A DNA stretch of 52,913 nucleotides, from NCBI GenBank assembly GCA_905201565.1, contig CAJKOS010000002.1, positions 1 through 52,913 on the forward strand, given 5' to 3'. Source of the DNA: an uncultured Erysipelotrichaceae bacterium. Its GTDB lineage: Bacteria > Bacillota_I > Bacilli_A > Erysipelotrichales > Erysipelotrichaceae. This document shows, piece by piece, positions 27,097 through 35,749 of this stretch (position 1 is the first letter of the stretch; each line of letters opens with the position of its first letter). Below the pieces are notes generated by a model that saw only the letters and a list, made by a program, of their open reading frames with translations, was not told where the DNA came from and ran no database searches. A program made the translations under genes and the position numbers.

Positions 27097-28560
27097 ATGT
27101 CCATGATCCAGATCAAAGACCTTTCTTATACATGGGACGGTGGTGCCGATCCCGTATTTGACCACTGCAACGTCCTGCTCGATACCGATTGGAAAACCGG
27201 ACTGATCGGCAGAAACGGCCGCGGCAAGACAACCCTGCTGAACCTTTTACAAAACAACTATCCATATGAAGGAACCATCCTTTCTTCCGTTGAATTCAAC
27301 TACTTTCCAGACAACATAGAAAATCCTTCACTGATGACACTTGATATATTAAGTAACATAGCACCTGCTGAAGACTGGGAGTTCATCCGGGAACTCTCAT
27401 TGATGCACATGGATGCGGAAGTGTTGTACAGACCGTTTTCCACCCTTTCCGAAGGCGAAAAGACAAGGGTGCTGCTTGCGGCACACTTTCTCAACGATGG
27501 ACAATTTCAGCTCATCGATGAACCGACAAACCACCTTGACATCGAAGCCCGCAAACAGCTTGCCCAATACCTCAACCGTAAAAAGGGATTCATCCTTGTT
27601 TCCCACGATCGTGCGCTGCTCAATGCCTGCACTGACCACATCATGTCCATCAACCGTTCAACAATAACCGTCACTGCTGGCAACTATGCCACATGGAAGG
27701 AAAACTTTGAAAGGCAGGAAATGTTTGAACTTTCCCGCAATGAACAGTTGAAAAAAGATATCCGCAGATTGAACAAGGCAGCAGAACGTTCCAAGGTATG
27801 GTCGGATAAAACCGAAAAGAAAAAGTTTGGCAATGGTCCGGTAGACCGCGGCTTTATCGGTCATAAGTCCGCTTCGATGATGAAACGGGCCAAATCCATT
27901 GAAGCCCGCTATGACAAAGCCATTGTCGAAAAGTCCAGCCTCCTCAAAGACTTTGAAGAAACAGAACGTCTGTCCATCCCTTCTATCGACCACCACAAGA
28001 AAGAACTTGTCCGCTTTGAAAATGTGTCGATTGCCTATGATACAAAAACTGTAACCGATGCGGTTTCCTTCCATGTCTTACAGGGAGAAATCACGGCCAT
28101 CTGTGGCAGGAACGGTTCCGGCAAAAGCAGCCTTTTGAAATGCCTTGTCGGACACAACATCTCCTATACCGGTACCATCGAAACAGCCACAAACCTCATC
28201 CTCTCCTATGTTCCTCAGGACTCCACCTTTCTCAAAGGACCACTATCCTCCATTGAAAAGGAAAGGGACATCGACCCGACCATGTTCCGCACATTGCTGA
28301 GGAAATTAGGTTTTGAACGGTATATGTTTGAAAAGAACATGGAAACCTACTCCCTTGGGCAAAAGAAAAAGGTATTGCTAGCCGCAAGTCTGTGCGAACA
28401 TGCCCATCTCTATGTATGGGATGAACCGCTCAACTACCTCGATATCGATGCCCGTGAACAGATTGAAGAAATGATCTGCCGCTCCCATGCGTCCATCCTT
28501 CTCGTCGAACACGATGCAGAGTTCCTGCATAACATTTCTGCCAAATCGGTGCACATTTAA
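27097..28560 (+). CDS. Lsa-type ABC-F ribosomal protection protein
   Basis: 487 residues with two ABC ATPase domains and no membrane segments. Domain 1 has Walker A GRNGRGKTT near 37, signature LSEGEKTR and Walker B QLIDEPTNHLD. Domain 2 has GRNGSGKSS, a YSLGQKKK signature and VWDEPLNYLD. The linker is rich in Lys/Arg. The opening, with DTDWKTGLIGRNGRGKTTLLNLL, closely follows the Lsa subfamily, which protects ribosomes from lincosamides, streptogramin A and pleuromutilins. An AAGGAGGTGA site precedes the ATG. The upstream attenuator supports antibiotic-induced expression. The spectrum of this copy is not known. Confidence 0.87.
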   Translation: MSMIQIKDLSYTWDGGADPVFDHCNVLLDTDWKTGLIGRNGRGKTTLLNLLQNNYPYEGTILSSVEFNYFPDNIENPSLMTLDILSNIAPAEDWEFIRELSLMHMDAEVLYRPFSTLSEGEKTRVLLAAHFLNDGQFQLIDEPTNHLDIEARKQLAQYLNRKKGFILVSHDRALLNACTDHIMSINRSTITVTAGNYATWKENFERQEMFELSRNEQLKKDIRRLNKAAERSKVWSDKTEKKKFGNGPVDRGFIGHKSASMMKRAKSIEARYDKAIVEKSSLLKDFEETERLSIPSIDHHKKELVRFENVSIAYDTKTVTDAVSFHVLQGEITAICGRNGSGKSSLLKCLVGHNISYTGTIETATNLILSYVPQDSTFLKGPLSSIEKERDIDPTMFRTLLRKLGFERYMFEKNMETYSLGQKKKVLLAASLCEHAHLYVWDEPLNYLDIDAREQIEEMICRSHASILLVEHDAEFLHNISAKSVHI

Positions 28561-28568
28561 CAAGTACT

Positions 28569-28597
28569 TTGTTGTGTATTCCACTTCTTCCTATACA
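28569..28597 (+). promoter_or_regulatory. Promoter of the AEC transporter gene
   Basis: TTGTTG, 17 bases, TATACA, directly after the ABC-F stop codon and about 26 bases before the next start. Confidence 0.55.
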
Positions 28598-28622
28598 ATA
28601 TGTGCGCGAAGGAGAAATAACT

Positions 28623-29549
28623 ATGGATGCACTCAACACACTATTCCCGGTGTTCTTTATGCTGGCACTGGGATTTATAGCAAGAATCAAAGGCTGGATT
28701 ACACCAGAACAAAAAGAAGGCGCAAATGCCATCATCTTCAAGATCCTATTCCCTTTTCTGATCTTCAACCTGATGGCAACCGCCTCTTTTAATGCTTCTC
28801 ATATCGGACTCATCGTCTATGCATTTATCGCCATGACCATCGCCTTCCTGCTTGGAAAGCTATTATCCGGATTTACCGGTAAGAAATATGGAGACTTTTC
28901 TCCATACCTCATCTCGGTCATGGAAGGTGGAAATGTAGCACTCCCCCTCTATCTTTCCATTGTTGGGGAATCGAGCAATACGGTCATCTTCGATATTGCC
29001 TGCTCATTGATGTGCTTTGTCGTCTTTCCGATCCTTGTCGCAAAGCAGACTGCCTCAGGCACATCCGGTAAACAGCTGCTGAAGACCATCTTCACCAATT
29101 CCTTTGTCCTTGCGGTCATTGCAGGCCTAGCACTAAACCTCACCGGTATCTATGCCATGCTCGAAGCTTCTGCCATAGGCACATTGCTTACAAATACCAT
29201 GTCACAGGTCACAACTCCGATTGTTTCGATGATATTATTCATCCTTGGTTATAACCTGAGACTGGATAAGAAACTGCTGCTATCCATCAGCCCGCTGATG
29301 GCATTAAAAACAATGTACTATGCCATTGTCATTGCCGGTTTCTTCCTCTTATTCCCAACCCAGATGAGCGATCCGGTATTCCGCATTGCCCCGATCATCT
29401 ACTTCATGTCTCCAACCGGATTTGGACTCATTCCAATCATCACACCACTATTCAAAGATGAAGATGATGAAGCATATACAAGTGGATTTGTATCGATGTA
29501 TATCCTCATCACCCTCATCGTCTATACAGGAATTGTTTTGTTCCTATAA
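28623..29549 (+). CDS. AEC-family (auxin efflux carrier-like) membrane transporter
   Basis: 308 residues with about ten hydrophobic segments in two inverted halves. The opening LFPVFFMLALGFIARIKGW, the VMEGGNVALPLY stretch in the first half and the C-terminal MSPTGFGLIPII fit the AEC family, which exports organic acids such as malate. The start at 28623 has a GAAGGAG site. Single-gene unit with its own promoter and a terminator shared with cutC. Substrate unknown. Confidence 0.88.
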   Translation: MDALNTLFPVFFMLALGFIARIKGWITPEQKEGANAIIFKILFPFLIFNLMATASFNASHIGLIVYAFIAMTIAFLLGKLLSGFTGKKYGDFSPYLISVMEGGNVALPLYLSIVGESSNTVIFDIACSLMCFVVFPILVAKQTASGTSGKQLLKTIFTNSFVLAVIAGLALNLTGIYAMLEASAIGTLLTNTMSQVTTPIVSMILFILGYNLRLDKKLLLSISPLMALKTMYYAIVIAGFFLLFPTQMSDPVFRIAPIIYFMSPTGFGLIPIITPLFKDEDDEAYTSGFVSMYILITLIVYTGIVLFL

Positions 29550-29550
29550 A

Positions 29551-29572
29551 AAAAGGAGGTAACTCCTTTTTT
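29551..29572. terminator. Terminator between AEC gene and cutC
   Basis: AAAAGGAG-GTAA-CTCCTTTT hairpin with A and T runs on both sides, placed at the two convergent stop codons. Confidence 0.85.
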
Positions 29573-30314
29573 ATTTCACCACTTCACACAACTTGCGTAC
29601 CAGTTCTTCTTTCACCACATCATAGTCCATTTCATGTGGGGAAGGAAGATAGGCATATGTGACACCATTCTTTTCGGTTGTCGGGTCTGTATCATAGCCC
29701 TTGCAGGAAGAATGGACCTGATGAATACCTGTTTTTTCTATCATTTCCAAAGCGTTGGACGCATTCATGCCACTGCCCGCAAGAATTTCAATCTTTTCTC
29801 CATAGCGCTTCTGCAATTCACCGATCAATGACATACCATCCATCGCCTTAGCCTTCTGTCCACTTGTCAAAACCCTGTCCACACCACAATCGATGAGTGT
29901 TTCCATTGCCACAAATGGATCTGGTGTAACATCAAAGGCACGATGGAATACAGCTTCCTTTCCATAACTGTGGATGAGAGCGCACATCGCCTTTGTCTTT
30001 TCAGCATCCACTTCTCCATTTTCCTGTAAAAAGCCAAATGCCAACCCATCCGCTCCATTTTCCAGCAGAACTTTGGCATCATCCATCATGATGGTCGTAT
30101 CCGCTTCATCATAACAGAAACCTGCAGCACGTGGTCTGTCCATACAGATAACCTTGAGATTTGTTTCTTTCTTTACCCTTACCAATGTCGCAATGGTCGG
30201 TGTCAATCCACCAACACTCAATGCACTGTTGAGTTCAACCCGGGTTGCTCCACCCTTTTCTGCTGCCAGGCAGTCCGCATAACTGCCGGCACAAACTTCA
30301 ATAATCGCTTTCAT
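29571..30314 (-). CDS. cutC: CutC-family protein
   Basis: 247-residue TIM-barrel protein of the CutC family. The N-terminus IEVCAGSYADCLAAEKGGATRVELNS, FCYDEADTTIMMDD and FHRAFDVTPDPFVAMETLID are the family blocks. CutC was linked to copper tolerance, but its enzymatic activity remains uncertain. It lies 27 bases downstream of the MATE gene on the same strand, so the two may be co-transcribed. Confidence 0.93.
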   Translation of the reverse strand: MKAIIEVCAGSYADCLAAEKGGATRVELNSALSVGGLTPTIATLVRVKKETNLKVICMDRPRAAGFCYDEADTTIMMDDAKVLLENGADGLAFGFLQENGEVDAEKTKAMCALIHSYGKEAVFHRAFDVTPDPFVAMETLIDCGVDRVLTSGQKAKAMDGMSLIGELQKRYGEKIEILAGSGMNASNALEMIEKTGIHQVHSSCKGYDTDPTTEKNGVTYAYLPSPHEMDYDVVKEELVRKLCEVVK

Positions 30315-30340
30315 ACAAACACTTCTCTATCTTTCTGCCT

Positions 30341-31702
30341 TTATTGTACGTCATTCTTTGCAAAAGCCATACACCGTTTTATGCAGGAAGACTTCTCTTT
30401 CTTCCAATAGAGAAACCCAAAGATATCCGCTAATGCCCAGCCAATCGGCACTGACCACCATATACCGGTAACGCCAAGAAATGCGGAAAGCACATAGGCA
30501 AGCAATACGCGCATGCCAAGAGAAATGATGGTCAGCACAACTGACATACCCGGTTTCCCGATGGCACGATACAGTCCATACAACAAAAACAGGAAGCCAA
30601 TACCATAATAGAAAGCGCCTTCTATGCGCAGATACTGCACACCTTCAAGCAGGATTTGTGTTTCTTCTGGTTTCACAAACAACAACATCAACGGCTTAGC
30701 AAAGATAAAGACAAGCAATGATACAAATGCTCCAAACAGACCAGACGTGATCACGGCTGTCTTCAATCCCTCTTTGATGCGGTCTGCCCTTCCTGCACCA
30801 TAGTTTTGTGCTACAAAGGTAGAGAAAGCATTACCAAAGTCCTGTACCGGCATATAGGCAAAGGAGTCAATCTTCACCCCAGCCGCAAAGGCAGCCATTA
30901 CCGGGGCACCAAAGCTGTTGACAAGTCCCTGTACCATGAGAATACCGAAATTCATCACCGATTGCTGGACACATGTCAATAAAGAGAAACTCCCTATTTC
31001 CTTTACCACAGAACGGCGGATGTACATATGTTCCCTGGTAAACCGCAAGAGTGGATACTTCACCCAGGCAAAGATGGCAATGCCAATACCGGACACATAT
31101 TGGGAAAGAATGGTCGCAAATGCCGCACCTGCTACACCAGTATTGAGCACAAGCACAAAGTAAAGATCCAGGATGATGTTCAATACAGCAGAAACCGCCA
31201 GAAACAACAATGGTACAACAGAATTGCCAATTGCCCTGAGCACTGCCGCAAAGTAGTTATAGAGAAATACCCCAAGAATGCCACCAAAGATCACAAGCAG
31301 ATAGTCCTGCATCATGCCCTGCACCTCAATTGGTACATTGAGGAAAGAAAGAATCTGATGGATACCCACTATGGAAAGTACATTGAGGATGATGGCAAGC
31401 AATCCGATCAGCACAAAAGACGCAAACATTCCTTCCTTCAGCTTTTCCATATTTCTTTCCCCATAGCGAATGGAAAGCACTGCCCCACTTCCCATGCATA
31501 GTCCAAGCAGAATAGATGTGATAAATGTCATCACCGTATAGGAAGAACCAACCGCCGCCAGTGCATCTGCGCCAAGAAACTGTCCGACGATGAGCGTATC
31601 CGCAACGTTATAGCATTGTTGCAACAGATCCCCAACGATCATCGGCAGTGCAAATGCCAGCATTACCGGAAATACCTTTCCCTTTGTCAAATCCCCTTTC
31701 AT
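30341..31702 (-). CDS. MATE-family exporter
   Basis: 453-residue membrane protein with about twelve segments. MKGDLTKGKVFPVMLAFALPMIVGDLLQQCYNVADTLIVG is the standard MATE opening, quoted here only as its recognisable blocks: LPMIVGD, QQCYNVADT. The C-terminal half repeats the pattern. The GGAGGG site lies just before the ATG. It is divergent from an Lrp/AsnC regulator across a 28-bp dyad that covers its transcription start, which suggests direct control by that regulator. Substrate unknown. Confidence 0.92.
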   Translation of the reverse strand: MKGDLTKGKVFPVMLAFALPMIVGDLLQQCYNVADTLIVGQFLGADALAAVGSSYTVMTFITSILLGLCMGSGAVLSIRYGERNMEKLKEGMFASFVLIGLLAIILNVLSIVGIHQILSFLNVPIEVQGMMQDYLLVIFGGILGVFLYNYFAAVLRAIGNSVVPLLFLAVSAVLNIILDLYFVLVLNTGVAGAAFATILSQYVSGIGIAIFAWVKYPLLRFTREHMYIRRSVVKEIGSFSLLTCVQQSVMNFGILMVQGLVNSFGAPVMAAFAAGVKIDSFAYMPVQDFGNAFSTFVAQNYGAGRADRIKEGLKTAVITSGLFGAFVSLLVFIFAKPLMLLFVKPEETQILLEGVQYLRIEGAFYYGIGFLFLLYGLYRAIGKPGMSVVLTIISLGMRVLLAYVLSAFLGVTGIWWSVPIGWALADIFGFLYWKKEKSSCIKRCMAFAKNDVQ

Positions 31703-31715
31703 ATACCCTCCATTA

Positions 31716-31743
31716 CATAATGTAAGTAATAACTTACGTTATG
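31716..31743. promoter_or_regulatory. 28-bp dyad operator between MATE gene and Lrp/AsnC gene
   Basis: CATAATGTAAGTAA and its near-perfect reverse complement (12 of 14 positions) meet at 31729/31730. The dyad covers the predicted MATE transcription start, downstream of its -10, as expected for a repressor site. Confidence 0.6.
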
Positions 31744-31748
31744 AAATC

Positions 31749-31777
31749 ATTCTAGACATATCACTTTCTTATGTCAA
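31749..31777 (-). promoter_or_regulatory. Consensus promoter of the MATE gene
   Basis: Minus-strand TTGACA, 17 bases, TAGAAT. A plus-strand TATAAT at 31788-31793 for the regulator gene lies back to back with it, with only a weak -35 (TTTCTT). Confidence 0.7.
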
Positions 31778-31815
31778 TCATACAGGCTATAATCAGTACA
31801 ACTGGAGGGATGATT

Positions 31816-32274
31816 ATGTTTCTTGAAGGACTAGACGCAATGGATCAGAAAATCGTAAAACTCCTGATCGAAAATGCCAGGATGTCATATTCTGAAATCG
31901 GAGAGAGAATTGGCATATCCAGGGTTGCGGTCAAAATGCGCATCCAGGCATTAGAAGAAAAAGGTATCATCGAGGAATATACTGCCATTATCAATCCGGC
32001 AAAGATCAATGGTGCAGTGTCATGTTATTTTGAAATTGAAACAGAACCTGCCACCTTTGAAGAAGTCATCTCCATCCTCAGCAGTAATGACACCATCACA
32101 CAGATCTACCGTGTTACCGGTCATAACAAATTACATGTCCATGCGGTAGCAGAAGATAACGAAGCGATGGAAAAAGTCATCCACAATGTCATCGACAAAC
32201 TGCCAGGGCTGTTATCCTGCAACACAAATGTCATCCTTTCCCGCATCAAAGACATCAAAGGGCTGAGACTCTAA
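31816..32274 (+). CDS. Lrp/AsnC-family transcriptional regulator
   Basis: 152 residues. The N-terminal helix-turn-helix (MDQKIVKLLIENARMSYSEIGERIGISRVAVKMRIQALEEKGII, seen as blocks YSEIGERIGIS and VKMRIQALE) is followed by an RAM ligand domain of alpha-beta type with GHNKLHVHAVA. The start at 31816 has GGAGGG six bases upstream. Lrp/AsnC proteins respond to amino acids or other small ligands. Its gene is divergent from the MATE pump with a dyad between them. Confidence 0.9.
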   Translation: MFLEGLDAMDQKIVKLLIENARMSYSEIGERIGISRVAVKMRIQALEEKGIIEEYTAIINPAKINGAVSCYFEIETEPATFEEVISILSSNDTITQIYRVTGHNKLHVHAVAEDNEAMEKVIHNVIDKLPGLLSCNTNVILSRIKDIKGLRL

Positions 32275-32297
32275 AAAAAGGATCCATCAGATCCTTT
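32273..32297. terminator. Terminator between lrp-like gene and nucleotidyltransferase
   Basis: GGATC-CATCA-GATCC stem extended by A/T pairs. On the minus strand it ends in seven T, so it mainly serves the nucleotidyltransferase unit. Confidence 0.75.
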
Positions 32298-32300
32298 CCA

Positions 32301-33185
32301 CTAAAACTCTGCCGGGTAATCACCCTTATCAATCATCGCAGTCAGTGCTTTGGAAACACTCTCGCGGTCTTCACGGTACGTAACACCATACCACTGGTCC
32401 TCTGCCACAAAGACACGCACATGCTTCTCCTTTGTATCAATGACATTCTGTACAGCTGAAGGCAGGTAGAACTCTGCCTTTTCTTCTTTGCCATGTTCAT
32501 CGAGGAAGGCAACGAAATCCTGTTCAAGACTGTTGTAGAACTCTGTCGTAAATCCCCAGAGATTCATAGACACAACCGTATTTTCATCCAGTGTCTTCCA
32601 TGTCTTTCCATCATCTTCAGAATACCTGCAATCACGGATGTTTGTATGTTCCACAACCCTTACGAGGTTTCCATCCTTCACTTCACATACACCACGCGAT
32701 ACCGAACCATTCTCACTGAGGGTATTCTTCAAACGGAAACCCGTCATGCAGTAATCAGATGGATCATTTTTGAGGTACTTTGCCATTTCTTCAAAGGCAT
32801 GTCTTCCATAGTAGTCATCCGCATTGATGACCGCAAATGGTCCATTGACTACCGGCTTTGTGCAAAGTACGGCATGACCTGTACCCCATGGCTTTGTACG
32901 ACCGGATGGTGCACTATAGCCTTCTGGAAGCACATCCAGTTCCTGATAGACATAGGTAACCGGAATACGCTTTGCAATACGGTCTCCAACAAGTCTTTTG
33001 AAATCTTCTTCAATAGCATGTTTGATGACAAAGACCACTCTGTCAAAACCTGCCTGCATCGCATCATATACTGAGAAATCAAGAATCGCAGAGCCATGTT
33101 CTGTAACAGGTTCTGCCTGTTTCAATCCGCCAAAGCGGCTGCCCATACCAGCCGCCATGACCACAAGTGTCAGTTCTTTTTCCAT
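32301..33185 (-). CDS. Sugar-1-phosphate nucleotidyltransferase
   Basis: 294 residues with the nucleotidyltransferase signature AAGMGSRFGGLKQ at the N-terminus, then VINADDYYGR (metal-binding Asp pair). The family joins a sugar-1-phosphate to a nucleotide to give a nucleotide sugar. It lies 16 bases after an anomeric-kinase-like gene on the same strand, so the pair probably salvages a free sugar (kinase gives sugar-1-phosphate, this enzyme the UDP- or other nucleotide sugar). Specificity cannot be told. Confidence 0.87.
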   Translation of the reverse strand: MEKELTLVVMAAGMGSRFGGLKQAEPVTEHGSAILDFSVYDAMQAGFDRVVFVIKHAIEEDFKRLVGDRIAKRIPVTYVYQELDVLPEGYSAPSGRTKPWGTGHAVLCTKPVVNGPFAVINADDYYGRHAFEEMAKYLKNDPSDYCMTGFRLKNTLSENGSVSRGVCEVKDGNLVRVVEHTNIRDCRYSEDDGKTWKTLDENTVVSMNLWGFTTEFYNSLEQDFVAFLDEHGKEEKAEFYLPSAVQNVIDTKEKHVRVFVAEDQWYGVTYREDRESVSKALTAMIDKGDYPAEF

Positions 33186-33201
33186 ATCTGTCCCTTCTCT
33201 T

Positions 33202-34242
33202 TCATGCGCACATCTCTTCCCAATGCGCTTCCATATCCTCTACCAGTCTGAACTGGTTTCTTGCCCGTACAAGATTATGTTCCTCATAACCTGTCTTATA
33301 ATATATATCACCATCGAGGTAGTCTTTCAAAAACCGCATGCCCTGTTCCAATGCCATCATCTTTGCCCCATATGGCAACAACCTCACCTCTTCATCGGTA
33401 AGACTTCCATCGTTCCCAGCAAGGAACCCTTTTCGGAATGCCTGATACAGTTCCATATTGATACCAACCAGGGAAAGATCTCTTTCATCTTCACTTGCAT
33501 AGTTTGCCCCATACCGTATAGCATCCCCAAAGTCTGTTACCGATAGGCCTGGCATAATCGTATCAAGGTCTATGACACAAAGAGCACCATGTGTCTTTGC
33601 GTCTAACATGACATTACTGCTCTTTGTATCATTGTGGCTGACACGTAAAGGCAGATGTGCATCCACAAGAACATGGGTAAATGCCTCCCGATCCCTTGCA
33701 AAGGCAATTTCCTTTTCCACAATTTTTCTTCTCCCTGCCACATCCTTTTTCACAGATTCCATCAATTGTGCATAGCGCATTGGTGTATTGTGAAAATCCG
33801 GAATGGTTTCTTGTAACATAGACGCATCAAAGTCAGAAAGATCCTTCTGAAACTTACCAAACGCAAACCCACAGGCATAGAAATCCTTTGGATCTTCCGG
33901 TTTTTCAAGACACAATGCATCTTCAATATAGACGGTCATCCGGTAAAACTTACCATCCTCACCAATCACATGGTTCTGTCCATCTTCTGTATGCACAAGA
34001 TGTAAGACACATCTTTGTTCATCATTCTTTGTTTCAAGATGTTCTGTCACACGTTCAATATTCTCCATCACCCCACATGGATCATGGAATACATTGGTAT
34101 TGAGTGCCTGCAGGACATATTTCCCATTTGTTGTGTTCACAAGATAGGTATCATTGATCAGTCCATTCCCAAACAAATGACAATCCAGCATTTCAGCAAT
34201 CGCAAACTGTCCTGCCACCTTCATCAGTTCTTCTTTGTTCAT
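33202..34242 (-). CDS. APH-fold sugar kinase, NahK-like
   Basis: 346 residues of the aminoglycoside phosphotransferase/choline kinase fold. The catalytic loop is SHNDTKSSNVMLD and the metal-binding Asp is in VIDLDTIMPG. Overall length and the pairing with a nucleotidyltransferase resemble N-acetylhexosamine 1-kinase (NahK), which makes anomeric sugar-1-phosphates. An antibiotic kinase is possible by fold but unlikely by context. The start overlaps the YbaK gene stop by four bases. Confidence 0.82.
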   Translation of the reverse strand: MNKEELMKVAGQFAIAEMLDCHLFGNGLINDTYLVNTTNGKYVLQALNTNVFHDPCGVMENIERVTEHLETKNDEQRCVLHLVHTEDGQNHVIGEDGKFYRMTVYIEDALCLEKPEDPKDFYACGFAFGKFQKDLSDFDASMLQETIPDFHNTPMRYAQLMESVKKDVAGRRKIVEKEIAFARDREAFTHVLVDAHLPLRVSHNDTKSSNVMLDAKTHGALCVIDLDTIMPGLSVTDFGDAIRYGANYASEDERDLSLVGINMELYQAFRKGFLAGNDGSLTDEEVRLLPYGAKMMALEQGMRFLKDYLDGDIYYKTGYEEHNLVRARNQFRLVEDMEAHWEEMCA

Positions 34243-34718
34243 CCTACTGCCTCCACAATCTTACACACATCAATCCATGCAATACTGTTTGCATATTGTG
34301 CCAGTTCATCCATGTTCAGTTCAATAGCACTATCACTGCTTCCACAGGCAGGAAAGACTGTTTCAAACCGTTTCAATGATTCATCGAGGTAGACTTCCAC
34401 CCCATCATTCACAGCAAATGGGCATACGCCACCTGCCGCATGCCCAATCAGGACTTCTGTTTCTTCTGCTGTTAACATCTTTGCCTTTGTACCAAAGAAT
34501 GCCTTGTACTTCTTATTATCAATTCTTGCGTCCCCTGCCATCACCACAAGAACAACCCTCTCTCCAACATGGAAAGAAAGTGTCTTGGCAATGCGCCTTT
34601 CTTCTGTATGCAATGCCTTTGCGGCAAGTGCCACTGTTGCGGTGGATTCACTGGCAATGATGATTCTGTCTTCTATGCCAAGTGTTGCAAAATATGTTTT
34701 TACCCTATCTAATGACAT
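34239..34718 (-). CDS. YbaK/EbsC-family aminoacyl-tRNA deacylase
   Basis: 159 residues with the family blocks RIAKTLSF, GDARIDNKKYK and GHAAGGVCPF. YbaK-like proteins hydrolyse mis-charged tRNA such as Cys-tRNA(Pro). It is the first gene of a three-gene unit with the kinase and nucleotidyltransferase, joined by a 4-base overlap (ATGA). There is no obvious functional link to sugar salvage. Confidence 0.9.
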   Translation of the reverse strand: MSLDRVKTYFATLGIEDRIIIASESTATVALAAKALHTEERRIAKTLSFHVGERVVLVVMAGDARIDNKKYKAFFGTKAKMLTAEETEVLIGHAAGGVCPFAVNDGVEVYLDESLKRFETVFPACGSSDSAIELNMDELAQYANSIAWIDVCKIVEAVG

Positions 34719-34777
34719 CGTACTTTTCTCCTGTTATCAATGATACCAGTACCAAAGCCAAATATTAAGATAAATGT

Positions 34778-35749
34778 TCACCCGAGCAATCGCACATTGT
34801 CCACATAGATGGAATCAAAAGTAAATTGATCAAACAAAGCTGTTATCTGATCCCGTTTTCCATAGACACAAAAGTTTTCTACCATGATCTCATCGAGTGT
34901 CAGGGCATCTTCATAGGTTTTCTGAAGAACTGTTTTTGCAAATTCCGGGAAATAACCAACACCCGTTCCATCGTACAAATGGAATTGGCTCCACATTTCA
35001 GGATGATCAAGCAAAACCTTCATATGTTCACAATAGAATTGCAGCAGCTGTTCATCATCGATGGTAATACTTGTCCTGTCGGTGTCACCAACTGAAGTCT
35101 TCATGAGAAGCCCACCTTGAAAGCTTACGGTTGGCTGATCAAACTGTATCCATTCAACAGACACATCCAGATTGCGCAACACTTCAAGTGGCACCGCTTC
35201 ATCAAGACTAAGTGAAAGATACAGCATTGCGGATGAAGGCAGTTCCATCACCTCTGCCTTTGTCAACGTATCAGACGGCAAATTAAATCGTGACACATTT
35301 TTAACCATCAGTAATTCCGGATCTTTTTTAATGGTGATTTCGCCACGCTCAATCATGAAGCTCACATTGTGTCCACCAATAATGACTGGCTCTGTTTTAT
35401 CGATCACTGTCAGGCTTACGTCATACACGCCAAACCCTTTGTCTTCCACCTGCATTGTATTTGTGTATACTTCACGCCACGGTGTGGTCAGTTCCACATA
35501 ATTGCGCATCACCTCTTCAAATTTGTTTTCCTCGTCAGCAGGATTATAGTATGCCGCATTCATGATCGGACTGATGCCAAAAAACAAAACCATACAGACT
35601 ACCGCAACTACAAGGAGTACTTTGAGTACAATTGTGCGGATTCTTTTGTTGATGAGACGGACAATTTTCTTTTCAAGATCTTCTTCAGGTACATCCTCTA
35701 ACAGATTCATCAACTCCTCATCCAGTTTTTTGTTTTCATTCGTTGTCAT
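34778..35749 (-). CDS. Membrane anti-sigma factor of the adjacent ECF sigma
   Basis: 323 residues. The N-terminal 50 residues are acidic and cytosolic (DEELMNLLEDVPEED). One membrane helix follows (about 43-64, VLKVLLVVAVVCMVLFFG), then a large extracytoplasmic part. This matches the two-part sigma factor regulators with N- and C-terminal domains. The gene overlaps the sigma gene by 14 bases. The ATG at 35749 is chosen because AAGAAGG lies eight bases before it. It would hold the sigma factor at the membrane until an envelope signal is received. The signal is unknown. Confidence 0.8.
   Translation of the reverse strand: MTTNENKKLDEELMNLLEDVPEEDLEKKIVRLINKRIRTIVLKVLLVVAVVCMVLFFGISPIMNAAYYNPADEENKFEEVMRNYVELTTPWREVYTNTMQVEDKGFGVYDVSLTVIDKTEPVIIGGHNVSFMIERGEITIKKDPELLMVKNVSRFNLPSDTLTKAEVMELPSSAMLYLSLSLDEAVPLEVLRNLDVSVEWIQFDQPTVSFQGGLLMKTSVGDTDRTSITIDDEQLLQFYCEHMKVLLDHPEMWSQFHLYDGTGVGYFPEFAKTVLQKTYEDALTLDEIMVENFCVYGKRDQITALFDQFTFDSIYVDNVRLLG

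Noticed and set aside
33202..34242. Aminoglycoside resistance kinase
   Set aside because: The fold is shared, but pairing with a sugar nucleotidyltransferase and the length favour a sugar 1-kinase.
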